Of a DNA stretch of 29,905 bases, positions 8,801 through 16,373 are shown one piece after another. This stretch comes from CAZIKB01 sp964539665. Lineage in GTDB: Bacteria > Zhuqueibacterota > Zhuqueibacteria > Oceanimicrobiales > Oceanimicrobiaceae. The notes beneath the pieces are model-generated. The model was given only the letters and a program-made list of their open reading frames with translations, ran no database searches and was not told the DNA's origin. Positions within the stretch are counted from its first letter, which is position 1. The number at the start of each line of letters is the position of its first letter. The DNA lies in assembly GCA_964539665.1 (NCBI GenBank), contig CAZIKB010000079.1, positions 1 to 29,905 of the forward strand, in the 5' to 3' direction. The translations under genes and the position numbers were made by a program.

Positions 8801-9399
8801 CCATTTGGCTCTATCGCATTTGCCAGATTTTCTACATTGCTGCCATCCAGGTTTGCCCTCTGAACGCTGCCTTTCCCAGTGCCGGGCCCAGATACTGTCC
8901 AATAGACCTTTCCGGAAGATATGTCCAACGCAATGCCAATGGGTCGGCCAGATATACTGCTGACGAGTGTTTCAGGGCTGGAGCCGTTCAGGTTTGCCCG
9001 ATTCACTTTGTGATTATCTCCGTCTACCCAATAAATTTTTTCTCCAGCTCTGTCAATCTCAATACCCAATGGTGTATTCAGGTTGGTTGACCGGACGATT
9101 TCGACATTCGTGCCATCAAGGTTCGATCTCTTGATCTTATCTTCAATAAAGTCCGTCCAATAGACTTTACCCCGGATATTGTCAATAGCTATTCCATAAG
9201 GCCTGTTCAAGCCGCTTGTGACGATATCCTCTATGCTCGAACCATCGAGATTTGAGCGTTGAATTTTCTTATCGCGCTGATTCACCCAGTAGATTTTATC
9301 CTGTGCGTATAAAGACGAGCTAATGATGTAAAATAAACACAGAAAAATTACCATTAGTCGAGCGACGATCATCATCATATGATTAAGTCTAATATTCAT
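5848..9399 (-). CDS. Exported multidomain protein: YWTD propeller, PKD x4, PQQ propeller, PKD, type IX sorting domain
   Basis: This is an 1183-residue secreted or surface protein. It has a signal peptide (1-32, ending LYAQ); six LDL-receptor class B-like YWTD repeats (about 34-315, KIYWV, RANLDGSN, GIAID); four PKD domains (about 318-397, 402-480, 483-562 and 565-644, each with a W-x-FGDG motif); PQQ-like blades (about 651-995) closed by GLADSPWPKF; a fifth PKD domain (about 1003-1082); and a type A sorting domain (about 1099-1183, NYPNPFNPTTTI). The start is supported by AGGAGG 6 nt upstream of the ATG at 9397-9399. The last 85 residues are close to those of the neighbouring broken gene, also at DNA level, indicating shared or exchanged tails. 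The architecture suggests adhesion or carbohydrate/protein binding outside the cell; no catalytic motif is visible. Confidence 0.9.
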   Translation of the reverse strand: MNIRLNHMMMIVARLMVIFLCLFYIISSSLYAQDKIYWVNQRDKKIQRSNLDGSSIEDIVTSGLNRPYGIAIDNIRGKVYWTDFIEDKIKRSNLDGTNVEIVRSTNLNTPLGIEIDRAGEKIYWVDGDNHKVNRANLNGSSPETLVSSISGRPIGIALDISSGKVYWTVSGPGTGKGSVQRANLDGSNVENLANAIEPNGIAMDLPREKMYWINGGRVVGGYFFDDAHIMRANLNGTNAREIINKGTGFKGLMADVAIDTTAQKIYWTESVSSIWESGNEKIRRANLDGSNIEDLITEISGNPTPIGVALLLGYSPPAPLADFIGSPTSGPAPLEVRFTDRSSGNVSQWLWSFGDGQTSALKNPTHVYADTGSYIVSLTVTGPGGANTKSRSSYIQVSAAAPSADFTASPTSGQVPLTVQFTDQSIGNITSWLWDFGDNQTSTIQNPIHVYADTGKYTVYLTVTGPDGSDTKARENFISVFEPIIVDFIAAPTRGLAPLTVQFTDRSTGKINSWQWNFGDGETSTLTNPTHTYSTPGSYTVGLTATGPAGSSTEERIDYIIVSKTVLVQFTATPQRGQKPLIVQFLNQSIGDFEDYFWSFGDGQISTMENPIHTYETSGYYTVSLTVTGSDGAHHKTMPNFILVKDTILPPGTIKWSVQLNSWDSGCPVIGPDGTIYHGRNVFYAISPEGKIKWEFDHSDISTSAAIGDDGTIYVGSSRNDGNFFALNPDGSIKWTFHVPGEGVTNTPAIDEDGTIYIGWSPGTLYAINPDGTEKWSFAMDSYNSSVFSSAAIGSDGTIYIGEDYQEFYAINPDGTEKWRYRAWQIFSSPAIGTDETIYVGNSNYEQFYAFNPAGTERWSFSTDGSISSSPAIGADGTIYFGCEDANLYAINPTGTKKWTFKTGDKIRDSSPLVGSDGVVYIGSYDGFLYAVNSDGTLNWKIHIGGLISSSPTIAFDGTIYMTSANPDEKLYAINSSSVGLADSPWPKFHQNVLNSGFRRHQGPKAKFFANPNVGIAPLTVQFVNQSIGYFDEQLWVFGDGDSSTVQNPTHIYDSVGNFSVSLTVEGQSGTDTKSHQAYISVIDPTRVDDHTTSLSMEYEIYQNYPNPFNPTTTINFAIPKSSLVTLKIYNLLGKEIETLINEQRQAGEYKINWAPLNLPSGIYLYRLQAGDFDETRKLMLLK

Positions 9400-9921
9400 T
9401 TTGCCTCCTGGTAAATTTATGATATACGTCCATACCGCTATTGCGATCCCAATCCTTAAAAGTGTGAAAATTAATAAATGATTTTGTAGAAGTTATCGTT
9501 CTCAGGCAATCTAGCTCTTAATTTATTTTGGACTAAACCATCCAATCAACCGTCGCATAAAATTGCTACTATACTCGAAAATTCTATCTCTACAATCACG
9601 TCCTGTTGATACGCTAGTGTACACCCGATAAGGCATGAATCCCTTTGGATAATTTATCCCAAGGATTGAACTGGCAGTATGCATATCCCTTGAAGAGGAT
9701 CTCCCGTATTTAAAAATACAGAATCTGCTGGCGAAAGTCAAGAGCCGGCATTGATTTGTTCATTGAATATGTAGCCGATTACAGGATAATAATCTTTTTT
9801 TGACAGGAGAACAGAATAAAATTTTCTTGATTTTAAGTCAATATAGTTATACATTAAATCTCATTTAATTAAGACCATTCGAAGTGTTTTCATTAATTTA
9901 TTGAGGAAAAAATAAAACGCC
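9400..9921. other. Divergent intergenic region between surface genes and yqeY
   Basis: This 522-bp AT-rich gap separates the minus-strand surface gene from plus-strand yqeY and must hold both promoters. A plausible plus-strand promoter is TTGATT near 9828-9833 with a weak TACATT 17 nt downstream (4 of 6 to consensus). A 72-codon minus-strand frame at 9523-9741 has no ribosome site or recognisable domain, so I did not call it. Confidence 0.5.
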
Positions 9922-10365
9922 ATGAGTCTTCAGAAACAGTTAATGAATGAAATGAAAGAAGCCATGAAGGCTAAAGATACTATACGGCTTAATACAATAA
10001 GAATGCTTCGAGCGCAAATGAAAGATTTGCAGATTGCAAAATGTGAGCCTCTTTCAGATGAGGAAGAAATTTCGGTATTAACCAACGCAGCTAAAAAAAG
10101 AAAGGAAGCTATTGAGTTTTATGAAAAAGGCAACCGCGATGAACTAAAATTGAAAGAAACGAAAGAATTAGAAATAATCTCGGCTTTTCTTCCAGAACAA
10201 TTAACTGAAGAAAAAATCGAAGAAATAGTTGAACAGACAATTAACGAAGTGGAAGCAACTTCTCTTAAGGATATCGGCAAAGTAATGTCAACTGTCATGA
10301 AACAGCTTAAAGGGCTTGCTGATGGGAAATTGGTGCAGGAAATCGTTCGCAATAAATTGAGTTAA
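9922..10365 (+). CDS. yqeY: GatB/YqeY domain-containing protein
   Basis: This 147-residue protein matches the YqeY family over its whole length (family size about 145-150). It has the N-terminal helical part with IRMLRAQMKDLQIAK, the central KKRKEAIEFYEKGNR, the EIISAFLPEQLTEEKIEEIV hinge, and the C-terminal DIGKVMSTVMKQLKGLADGKLV. YqeY resembles the tail domain of the GatB amidotransferase subunit that contacts tRNA; its cellular role is not settled. The ATG follows a weak GAGG about 15 nt upstream. A predicted intrinsic terminator follows, so it is probably a separate transcript from cvpA-mutS2. Confidence 0.93.
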   Translation: MSLQKQLMNEMKEAMKAKDTIRLNTIRMLRAQMKDLQIAKCEPLSDEEEISVLTNAAKKRKEAIEFYEKGNRDELKLKETKELEIISAFLPEQLTEEKIEEIVEQTINEVEATSLKDIGKVMSTVMKQLKGLADGKLVQEIVRNKLS

Positions 10366-10406
10366 ACAAGCATAATCAAATAAATCGAATTCGCACAATT
10401 TCAGTT

Positions 10407-10439
10407 AAAGTGAATAGAGTTGTTTCTGTTCACTTTTTT
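10407..10439 (+). terminator. Intrinsic terminator after yqeY
   Basis: An 8-bp perfect stem AAAGTGAA/TTCACTTT (10407-10414 and 10429-10436) with a 14-nt loop runs directly into a T run ending at 10439. It lies 42 nt after the yqeY stop. The stem is AT-rich, so strength is moderate. Confidence 0.55.
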
Positions 10440-10469
10440 AAAATGTTCTTTTTTGCCCAAAATGAAATG

Positions 10470-10590
10470 CCCGTCCCGATTTTCCTTTAGACTTTATAAT
10501 AATGGATGTCGGGATTATCGGATATCCATTTGGCCGTGAAGTCCTGGAATCCCGCTTAAAATGCGGGAATACATAAAGAAAGGAAAATGT
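10470..10590. repeat. Palindromic intergenic repeat element
   Basis: Imperfect arms at 10479-10497 and 10573-10588 (TTTCCTTTAGACTTTAT against ATAAAGAAAGGAAAA) enclose shorter dyads, including ATCCCGC/GCGGGAA around 10548-10569 and ATGGAT/ATCCAT. It resembles a REP or MITE-like dispersed element sitting just ahead of cvpA. Copy number cannot be judged from this window. Confidence 0.4.
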
Positions 10591-10657
10591 GTTCAGTAAT
10601 GAAACTTGAACTTCATACTTTAGTCACTTTAAACTTTAGATACTCCGCTTTATCACG

Positions 10658-11290
10658 ATGAATTATTTAGATATTATTATTCTGTCAGTTGTCATATTTT
10701 TTTTTATTAAAGGCCTGTTTCGAGGATTCTTTCAAGAAGTTTTTGGATTAGTTGGTATTGTCGTGGCGCTTATCTTAGCGACAAAATATATGAGCGATTT
10801 GGCAGCCTGGTTAGATAACTGGGTAAGCATTCCTCCAGCCTTTACCACACTACTGGGCTTTTTGTTGATTTTTTTTTGTATAATCTTCCTGTCGCATCTA
10901 ACTGCTCACCTGCTCCAAAGAATCTTTAAATATTCTTTTTTAGGCTGGTTAGAAAAAATAGGTGGCGGGGTAGTAGGATTTCTCAAAGGCGCCACAATCA
11001 TTAGTCTGCTCATTCTTTTTTCATCCAAGCTCCCATATATTGAGCGTCTCATACCTGGTACGAAAGAGAGTATTCTATATGAACCCACACAAAGATTCGC
11101 CCCCAAAATATATAACTTCATAATGGAAATTATTCCAGATTCTAAATCATTTGATACAGAATTAAAAGAAAGCTTCGAAAATTTCTCATCACAAGAACTA
11201 ATAAAAAATACACAAGATTTATTGAATACCGTTCCCAGGAATGAGAAACCGCCAAAAAACCAATCAGAACCTGATGACAAATCTCACTGA
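10658..11290 (+). CDS. cvpA: CvpA family inner-membrane protein
   Basis: This 210-residue protein has the CvpA pattern: an N-terminal MNYLDIIILSVVIFFFIKGL segment, the following GFFQEVFGLVGIVVALILA, a third hydrophobic span (TTLLGFLLIFFCIIFL), the typical LGWLEKIGGGVVGFLKG loop, and a fourth span (TIISLLILFS), followed by a polar tail. CvpA proteins are linked to colicin V production, envelope integrity and biofilm in other bacteria; the mechanism is unknown. The gene overlaps mutS2 by 17 nt, a common gene order in bacteria, which implies translation in one transcript. No clear Shine-Dalgarno is visible before the ATG. Confidence 0.88.
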   Translation: MNYLDIIILSVVIFFFIKGLFRGFFQEVFGLVGIVVALILATKYMSDLAAWLDNWVSIPPAFTTLLGFLLIFFCIIFLSHLTAHLLQRIFKYSFLGWLEKIGGGVVGFLKGATIISLLILFSSKLPYIERLIPGTKESILYEPTQRFAPKIYNFIMEIIPDSKSFDTELKESFENFSSQELIKNTQDLLNTVPRNEKPPKNQSEPDDKSH

Positions 11291-13655
11291 CCTGTACAAT
11301 CTTCTTGAATTTGATAAAATCCTGGTGCACCTGAAGCAATTAACCATTTCGGAGATGGCCCAAAAGCAATTTGACAGGCTCGAATTCCTGCAAGAAAAGG
11401 ATAAAATTCAAATCGCTCTGAAAGAGGTGTCTGAATTTAGAGAAATTGTCGAGTTAGATGACCCATTTCCTATGCAGCAAATTTGGGATTCCCGAAAAGA
11501 TTTGGAGATTGCCAGTGTTGAAGGAAATTATCTTAATTGTGAAGCGCTGGTCCGAATTGTTCAAAACTTAAATACGAGTTCGAGGGTGCGGGCTTATATT
11601 CAAAAAAGACAAGAAAAATATCCACTACTTTGGCGTCATACAGGTATAATCATCGACTATAAAGCCCTCGTTAAAGAAATCAACGCTAAAATAGATTTTG
11701 TCTCCTATGAAGTTAAAGATAATGCCAGCGTTAAACTGAATCAAATCCGCAAGAATATTTCTCGTTCTGAACAAAACGCCCGACGCGCGGTGAACAGATT
11801 ATTTAAATCATACTCACAAAAAGGATTTTTGCAGGATGAGCACATAACTTTAAAAGACGGTCGTCTGGTTTTACCGGTCAAATGGGAACATAAAGGAAAA
11901 GTCAATGGCCTGGTACACGACCATTCAGCCAGTGGCGCGACATTATTTATTGAACCTTACGAAGCTGTTGAAATAAACAATGAAATCGGAAGCTTACGCC
12001 GCGAAGAATCCCTTGAAGTTGAGCGTATTCTCATATTGCTAACCAGTTTGATACATAATGAATTGGAAGGAATTATTCAAAATCTAAGCATTTTGGTACA
12101 AATGGATTTTATCCAGGCTAAAGCCAGATTTTCTAAATTGTTGAATAGCGCACTGCCTGCCTTAAATGATGAAAATATTATTATCTCTAAAGGTAAGCAT
12201 CCACTTTTGCTGCTAAGAAAAGAAGGCAGAGAAAAAGTCGTTCCACTGGATCTGGAGATCGGTGAAAGCATAAAAACATTAGTCATAACAGGTCCAAACG
12301 CCGGTGGTAAAACAGTGACTTTAAAAACGGTCGGCCTTTTTTCGTTGATGGTGCAATCAGGGATTCCCATTCCTTGCAGCCCTGATTCACAAATGCCCAT
12401 TTTTGAAAATATTTTTGCCGACATTGGTGATTTTCAGTCTATTGAACAAGACCTTTCTACATTTAGCTCACGTATGAAAAGATTTCACAATATCTTAGAA
12501 AGGGCAAACCACAAGAGTTTGGTGTTGGTGGACGAAATAGGTGTTGGCACGGACCCTGAAGAAGGTTCTGCTCTGGCTGTGGCCTTTTTGGAGGAATTAA
12601 CCCGGAGGAAATGTACAACCATTGTAACAACCCATCTCAGCGCACTCAAAGAATTTGCTTTTAGTGCACATGGTGTAGAAAATGGCTCCATGGAATTTGA
12701 AATTGAAACATTACAACCAGCTTACAAATTTCGTATGGGTATTCCAGGTTCAAGCTATGCCATTGAGATCGCGAAAAGACTGGGGATTTCAGCAAACGTT
12801 TTGTCGCGCTCCAAAGAATTAGTCGGAGTTGAAAAAGGTAAACTGGAGCACCTTATTCTGGAATTAGAGAATAAAGTTCAAGAGTCACAAAAATTAAAGG
12901 AAGACCTGAAACTCGAAAAAATTAGATTACAAGGACTAACGAATCTATATTCCGAACGATTTAATGCCTTGAAAAGTGCAGAAAAATCTATGAAAGAAAA
13001 GGCGCTGCAAGAGGCACAAATGATTTTAATGCAGTCAAATGCAACCGTTGAAAAGGCCATAAAAGAAATACGTGAAAATCAGGCTGAGCGCCAATCAATT
13101 AGCCGCGCAAAACAACTCATTGCTGAAGAAAAGGCTAAGATTACTAAAGATATTAACAACCAGAAACATGAAAAACCGGAAAAAGTCAATCTACCTGCTT
13201 CTAAAGTTCAGATTGGGGATGAGGTGTTTTGGAAAAATCAAAACGCTTACGGAAAAATTATTTCTTCTCCTGATGGCTCAGGAAAAGTTATGATTCAATT
13301 CGATAACTTTAAATTTAAAGTACCGTTAAAGGAAATATTTGCTGGTAAAAAGAAACAGTCAAAAACAAAACACGCAACCACGGTAAAAGTCCCGACCACC
13401 GCAAAAAGTGACATTCTCCCCGAGATCGACGTGAGAGGACAAACTTTGGATGAGGCGATTGAAAAGACCGACAAATTTTTAGATGACGCTCTTTTGGCTG
13501 GCTGGAATCAGGTTCGAATTATTCATGGCAAAGGTACTGGTGTTTTAAGAAAAGGCATCGATGATTACTTAAATCAACACCCCAGAGTTAAAAATAAAAA
13601 AATTGGCGCCTGGAATGAAGGCGATATAGGCGTTACCGTGGTTGAATTGGATTAA
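11274..13655 (+). CDS. mutS2: MutS2 endonuclease / ribosome-rescue ATPase
   Basis: I start at 11274 (MTNLTDLYNLLEFDKIL), which gives 793 residues and matches the family N terminus; the in-frame ATG at 11241 would add 11 atypical residues. The protein has the MutS core (with SASGATLFIEP), Walker A GPNAGGKT (about 340-347), ADIGDFQSIEQDLSTFSSRM, Walker B LVLVDEIGVGTDP (about 416-428), TTHLSALKEFA, a long coiled coil, and a C-terminal Smr domain (about 710-793) with DVRGQTLDEA and HGKGTGVLR. MutS2 suppresses homologous recombination and, in Bacillus, splits collided ribosomes; the Smr domain carries nuclease activity in several members. All key motifs are present. Confidence 0.95.
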   Translation: MTNLTDLYNLLEFDKILVHLKQLTISEMAQKQFDRLEFLQEKDKIQIALKEVSEFREIVELDDPFPMQQIWDSRKDLEIASVEGNYLNCEALVRIVQNLNTSSRVRAYIQKRQEKYPLLWRHTGIIIDYKALVKEINAKIDFVSYEVKDNASVKLNQIRKNISRSEQNARRAVNRLFKSYSQKGFLQDEHITLKDGRLVLPVKWEHKGKVNGLVHDHSASGATLFIEPYEAVEINNEIGSLRREESLEVERILILLTSLIHNELEGIIQNLSILVQMDFIQAKARFSKLLNSALPALNDENIIISKGKHPLLLLRKEGREKVVPLDLEIGESIKTLVITGPNAGGKTVTLKTVGLFSLMVQSGIPIPCSPDSQMPIFENIFADIGDFQSIEQDLSTFSSRMKRFHNILERANHKSLVLVDEIGVGTDPEEGSALAVAFLEELTRRKCTTIVTTHLSALKEFAFSAHGVENGSMEFEIETLQPAYKFRMGIPGSSYAIEIAKRLGISANVLSRSKELVGVEKGKLEHLILELENKVQESQKLKEDLKLEKIRLQGLTNLYSERFNALKSAEKSMKEKALQEAQMILMQSNATVEKAIKEIRENQAERQSISRAKQLIAEEKAKITKDINNQKHEKPEKVNLPASKVQIGDEVFWKNQNAYGKIISSPDGSGKVMIQFDNFKFKVPLKEIFAGKKKQSKTKHATTVKVPTTAKSDILPEIDVRGQTLDEAIEKTDKFLDDALLAGWNQVRIIHGKGTGVLRKGIDDYLNQHPRVKNKKIGAWNEGDIGVTVVELD

Positions 13656-13680
13656 TATTATAATTGGAGAGAGTTTATTC

Positions 13681-14472
13681 ATGTTTTTAGAAACAGCAAT
13701 TGAAGCCGCACAAATTGGTGGTAAAATAATAATGGACAATTTAACGAGTCAGGAAAGACAGCAAATCAGTCGAAAGCAAAAGTTTGATTTTGTCACGAAA
13801 GTAGATCATATGTCCGAGAAAGCTATACTCGACTTCATTCGGACTCGCCATCCTTACCATGGTTTCCTTGCCGAAGAGTCTGGCGGCACAATCGAGAAGC
13901 AAGGATATTTGTGGCTAATTGATCCTCTTGACGGCACAAAAAATTATATTCATGGTTTTCCCATGTTTGCCGTTTCAATCGCGTTGATGCATGATGGCGA
14001 TTTGATTGCAGGCGCTATTTTTGATCCTGTCCGAAATGAAATGTATCATGCAGAAAAAAACAAAGGCGCTTTTCTAAACAGCAAGCCCATAAAAGTTTCA
14101 GACACACAGGACTTCTCCCGGTGCTTGTTAGCAACCGGCTTTCCTTTTCGAGCAAAACATTTAACCGAAACCTATTGTGAAGCATTCAAAAAACTCTTCC
14201 ATGAAGCAAGTGATTTCAGACGCGCTGGTTCGGCAGCTCTGGATTTGGCTTATTTAGCATGCGGTCGAATTGATGGTTTTTGGGAAGTCACACTCAATCC
14301 CTGGGATATTGCCGCTGGCACACTTTTAATTGAAGAAGCCGGCGGTAAGGTTACCGACCTTTGGGGAAAAAGCACACACTTACAATGCGGGCATGTCGTC
14401 GCCAGTAACGGTTTAATTCATACCAGAATAACCAGTGTCGCAGGTGACGTTTTTGCAAATTTAGTTAAATAG
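13681..14472 (+). CDS. Inositol monophosphatase family protein (SuhB-like)
   Basis: This is a 263-residue Mg-dependent phosphatase of the IMPase/FBPase superfamily. The start at 13681 follows GGAGAG and lies 25 nt after the mutS2 stop; the longer frame from 13642 would overlap mutS2 and lacks a site. Metal-binding motifs are visible: EE at 65-66 (AEESGG), DPLDGT at 81-86 and WDIAAG at 208-213. The likely substrate is inositol-1-phosphate or a related sugar or nucleotide phosphate (CysQ and HisN share the fold); the sequence does not settle which. It is probably the last gene of the cvpA-mutS2 transcript. Confidence 0.9.
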   Translation: MFLETAIEAAQIGGKIIMDNLTSQERQQISRKQKFDFVTKVDHMSEKAILDFIRTRHPYHGFLAEESGGTIEKQGYLWLIDPLDGTKNYIHGFPMFAVSIALMHDGDLIAGAIFDPVRNEMYHAEKNKGAFLNSKPIKVSDTQDFSRCLLATGFPFRAKHLTETYCEAFKKLFHEASDFRRAGSAALDLAYLACGRIDGFWEVTLNPWDIAAGTLLIEEAGGKVTDLWGKSTHLQCGHVVASNGLIHTRITSVAGDVFANLVK

Positions 14473-14527
14473 TATTCGACTATACGTTATTACATTCTTC
14501 ATCCGGTTATCCACTTAACTCCGAAAA

Positions 14528-14640
14528 TGTCCTTCTGAAGGAGAGGAGCGACTGAAGAATCTATGACCACTATTCATTATTCTCTGTGTCAAGCCTAATG
14601 GTATGAGATTCTTCGCTCCTTCCAGTCGCTCAGAATGACA
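14528..14640. repeat. REP-like inverted repeat
   Basis: Arms at 14528-14562 and 14606-14640 are imperfect reverse complements over about 35 bp (CTGAAGAATCT-type arm against AGATTCTTCGCTCC and CAGAATGACA). The TCATTCTGAG / GAAGAATCT vocabulary is typical of dispersed palindromic elements in FCB genomes. It fills the first part of the gap after the phosphatase gene; 14641-14950 is AT-rich with no gene I can support. Confidence 0.55.
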
Positions 14641-14961
14641 ATATTAGAAGATTGCGGAGCAAAATGGATAACCGTGCATTCTTCATTATAAGTCTCCTAA
14701 AAACAGGCATAATAATCAGATATAATTTGCGATCAAATGGAATAATCAATTGTAATATTATGTCATATATTATAGCTCGATGCCTGTCCCAATCAGAATT
14801 TTCAAAGAGAATGATTGATTGTTTTTTGCAACTTTTACTAAAACCAGGCGTACCTAAGTACATTTAGATACAATGGGGAAATTAGTGTATTTAACCGTAT
14901 AAATTAAAAACACAGAAAAGTTATCTATTCTTACTTCGTAAATTGTTAATTGGAGTTTTTA

Positions 14962-15228
14962 ATGAGACGTAAAGAGTATATAAAAGCCAACCAAAGATTT
15001 GTAATGTATATCCCCAATAACCTTCGTGAAGAAATTGAGAGATGGGTAAATAAAAACGGGATAACACTGGCTGAATTTGGCAGAGAAGCATTTCAAACAT
15101 ATTTAAGTGAAAAAAGACGAGAAGAAAGAAATGCGCAGCTTGCTGAAACTTGCCGATTATTTAATGGTAATAATGAGTATGTTTTAAACGATTGGGCTGG
15201 GTTAGAGAATAATACATGGCCATCATAA
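14962..15228 (+). CDS. Ribbon-helix-helix antitoxin-like protein
   Basis: This 88-residue protein starts at ATG 14962, with GGAG 6 nt upstream (14952-14955); the TTG at 14950 overlaps that site and is rejected. The N-terminal half (QRFVMYIPNNLREEIERW, then GITLAEFGREAFQTYLSEKR) has the beta-strand plus two-helix pattern of ribbon-helix-helix DNA-binding antitoxins. The C-terminal half, rich in E, N and W, would wrap the toxin. It overlaps the downstream MazF-like gene by 13 nt, the usual antitoxin-first coupled arrangement. It should bind its own promoter; I see no convincing operator. Confidence 0.75.
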   Translation: MRRKEYIKANQRFVMYIPNNLREEIERWVNKNGITLAEFGREAFQTYLSEKRREERNAQLAETCRLFNGNNEYVLNDWAGLENNTWPS

Positions 15229-15581
15229 ATTCATTCAAATATGGTGATCTAGTTTTAGTAAATATTGACGACAATCCTGAATCAAACGAAACAAATCAGA
15301 ATCGTCATGCAGTTATTGTTTCTGCTGATGTTATTAATGATAATCTTAATACAGTTATTGTATGCCCCGTAATTGAAGCCAATCGCGTATCTGACACCAG
15401 AATTGGCGCCACCTACATTCCCCAGAAGGCTATTGGATTGGAAAAAGACAGTCTGGTTATCTCTATACAGATTAAAACCATTGCCAAAGATCGAATTGTA
15501 AAAAGAATTGGCTCCTTGCCTTCTGATTACATGTACCAAATCCGTGAAAGCTTACAAGCCGTTCTTGATTTGGTAGCATAA
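15216..15581 (+). CDS. PemK/MazF-family endoribonuclease toxin
   Basis: This 121-residue protein has the MazF fold signature: YGDLVLVNID near the N terminus, NRHAVIVSADVIND in place of the usual RPAVVVS, a TVIVCPV strand, GLEKDSLVISIQIKTIAKDRI, and a C-terminal helix. MazF toxins cut mRNA or other RNAs at short motifs. The catalytic-region Arg is retained (NRH), but the usual Thr of the second active-site strand is not evident, with Val-Ile-Glu there. The toxin may be divergent in specificity or weakened. It overlaps the antitoxin gene by 13 nt. Confidence 0.8.
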   Translation: MAIINSFKYGDLVLVNIDDNPESNETNQNRHAVIVSADVINDNLNTVIVCPVIEANRVSDTRIGATYIPQKAIGLEKDSLVISIQIKTIAKDRIVKRIGSLPSDYMYQIRESLQAVLDLVA

Positions 15582-15702
15582 TATTTCTCAAGTTTATAAG
15601 CAACCTTCCATTTTTGAATATTTCCTAATCTCTTCCAATGAATAACCTTTTTGTGAAAGTTTTGTTTGCAAATTTCATCTTTAATTTCTACCATTGAGTT
15701 TA

Positions 15703-15755
15703 TGAGAGCTTATTTCCTTGCGCTGTTTGTATACTGCCGGAAATTTTAGCTCTCA
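15703..15755. repeat. Hairpin upstream of the small-ORF cassette
   Basis: Perfect 8-bp arms TGAGAGCT/AGCTCTCA (15703-15710 and 15748-15755) are followed inward by ATTTCC/GGAAAT (15712-15717 and 15739-15744). The structure ends 22 nt before the small ORF at 15778. It has no T run, so it could be a leader structure, an operator or a remnant element. Confidence 0.4.
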
Positions 15756-15777
15756 ATCAAGTAATAATTTCAGGTAA

Positions 15778-15909
15778 ATGAAGAAAAATACCCTATTTTT
15801 TTTACCGCCCAAGCAAATACTTGCTAAATTTATCAATCTTAACCGGGCAAACAGCAAGCTGGTTGAGGAACTTATTGGCCGTTTATCAGAAATGGAGGGT
15901 AAAGAATGA
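15778..15909 (+). CDS. Small ORF (43 residues), translationally coupled to the next gene
   Basis: This is a 43-residue reading frame, MKKNTLFFLPPKQ through LSEMEGKE, predicted helical over its second half. Its TGA stop overlaps the next gene's start in an ATGA arrangement (15906-15909), and the next gene's GGAGGG ribosome site lies inside its coding end. That tight coupling is the main reason to call it. Its own start has only a weak CAGG upstream. I recognise no family. It could be a small partner protein or a remnant of the N-terminal part of the neighbouring gene. Confidence 0.5.
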   Translation: MKKNTLFFLPPKQILAKFINLNRANSKLVEELIGRLSEMEGKE

Positions 15910-16373
15910 AAGAATTATATTATATTAAAGATTTATCCGAACAAGAATTAATAAAGGAATTATTTAAAACAAATCTTGATGATTATTCAGATGACGAACT
16001 TGTAATCATAAAAAAAACCATATCTGACGGTTTACAACAAAATAAAAATTTTAATAAAATCGCCGATGATCTTTCATTATGTGGCGGGGGAATTGCACAA
16101 AATGCTATTAAACTCTCAAAAACATTTGTTGTGGCTTTTCAAAGAATTACTCATTTACAAAAAGCTTTAATTGCTGAGATTGAATGGTATCAATATGTTG
16201 GTATTGTCAAAAATAAAACTTATACTTTTTGTCTGGATATTTTAAATAAACACCACAATATTGATAACATATTAAAGATGAAAAATGGTGTGTTGGAACC
16301 AGTTATATATTTTGGTGGCGGATTTGAATGTACACATCGCTGGGAAGCAAATCCTTTTTATACTGATAATTAG
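15906..16373 (+). CDS. Standalone phage minor-head-like (Mu F / SPP1 gp7-type) C-terminal domain protein
   Basis: This 155-residue protein has a good ribosome site (GGAGGG at 15894-15899). The order of helical segment, LSKTFVVAFQR, WYQYVGIVKNKTYTFC (Cys109) and GGGFECTHRWEANP (Cys142, His144, Trp146) matches my recollection of the C-terminal part of phage minor head proteins, which read roughly Y-x-YxG--D--TR-FC followed by GG[YF]-C-H-W. Here it stands alone, without portal, capsid or terminase genes nearby. Its stop codon TAG and the last three codons lie in the left arm of an inverted-repeat element, so the original C terminus may have been longer. Function is unknown; the family link is moderate. 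Confidence 0.6.
   Translation: MKELYYIKDLSEQELIKELFKTNLDDYSDDELVIIKKTISDGLQQNKNFNKIADDLSLCGGGIAQNAIKLSKTFVVAFQRITHLQKALIAEIEWYQYVGIVKNKTYTFCLDILNKHHNIDNILKMKNGVLEPVIYFGGGFECTHRWEANPFYTDN

Noticed and set aside
9523..9741. 72-codon minus-strand frame in the 9400-9921 gap
   Set aside because: No ribosome site, no domain or signal recognised, amino-acid composition like random frame; treated as intergenic.
10906..11280. Antisense frame in cvpA/mutS2 and similar frames opposite the propeller, larC, serpin and BNR genes
   Set aside because: They are shadows of well-supported genes on the other strand.
14630..14867. Opposed 71- and 77-codon frames after the REP-like repeat
   Set aside because: They overlap each other on opposite strands in AT-rich sequence, start partly inside the repeat, and show no family features.
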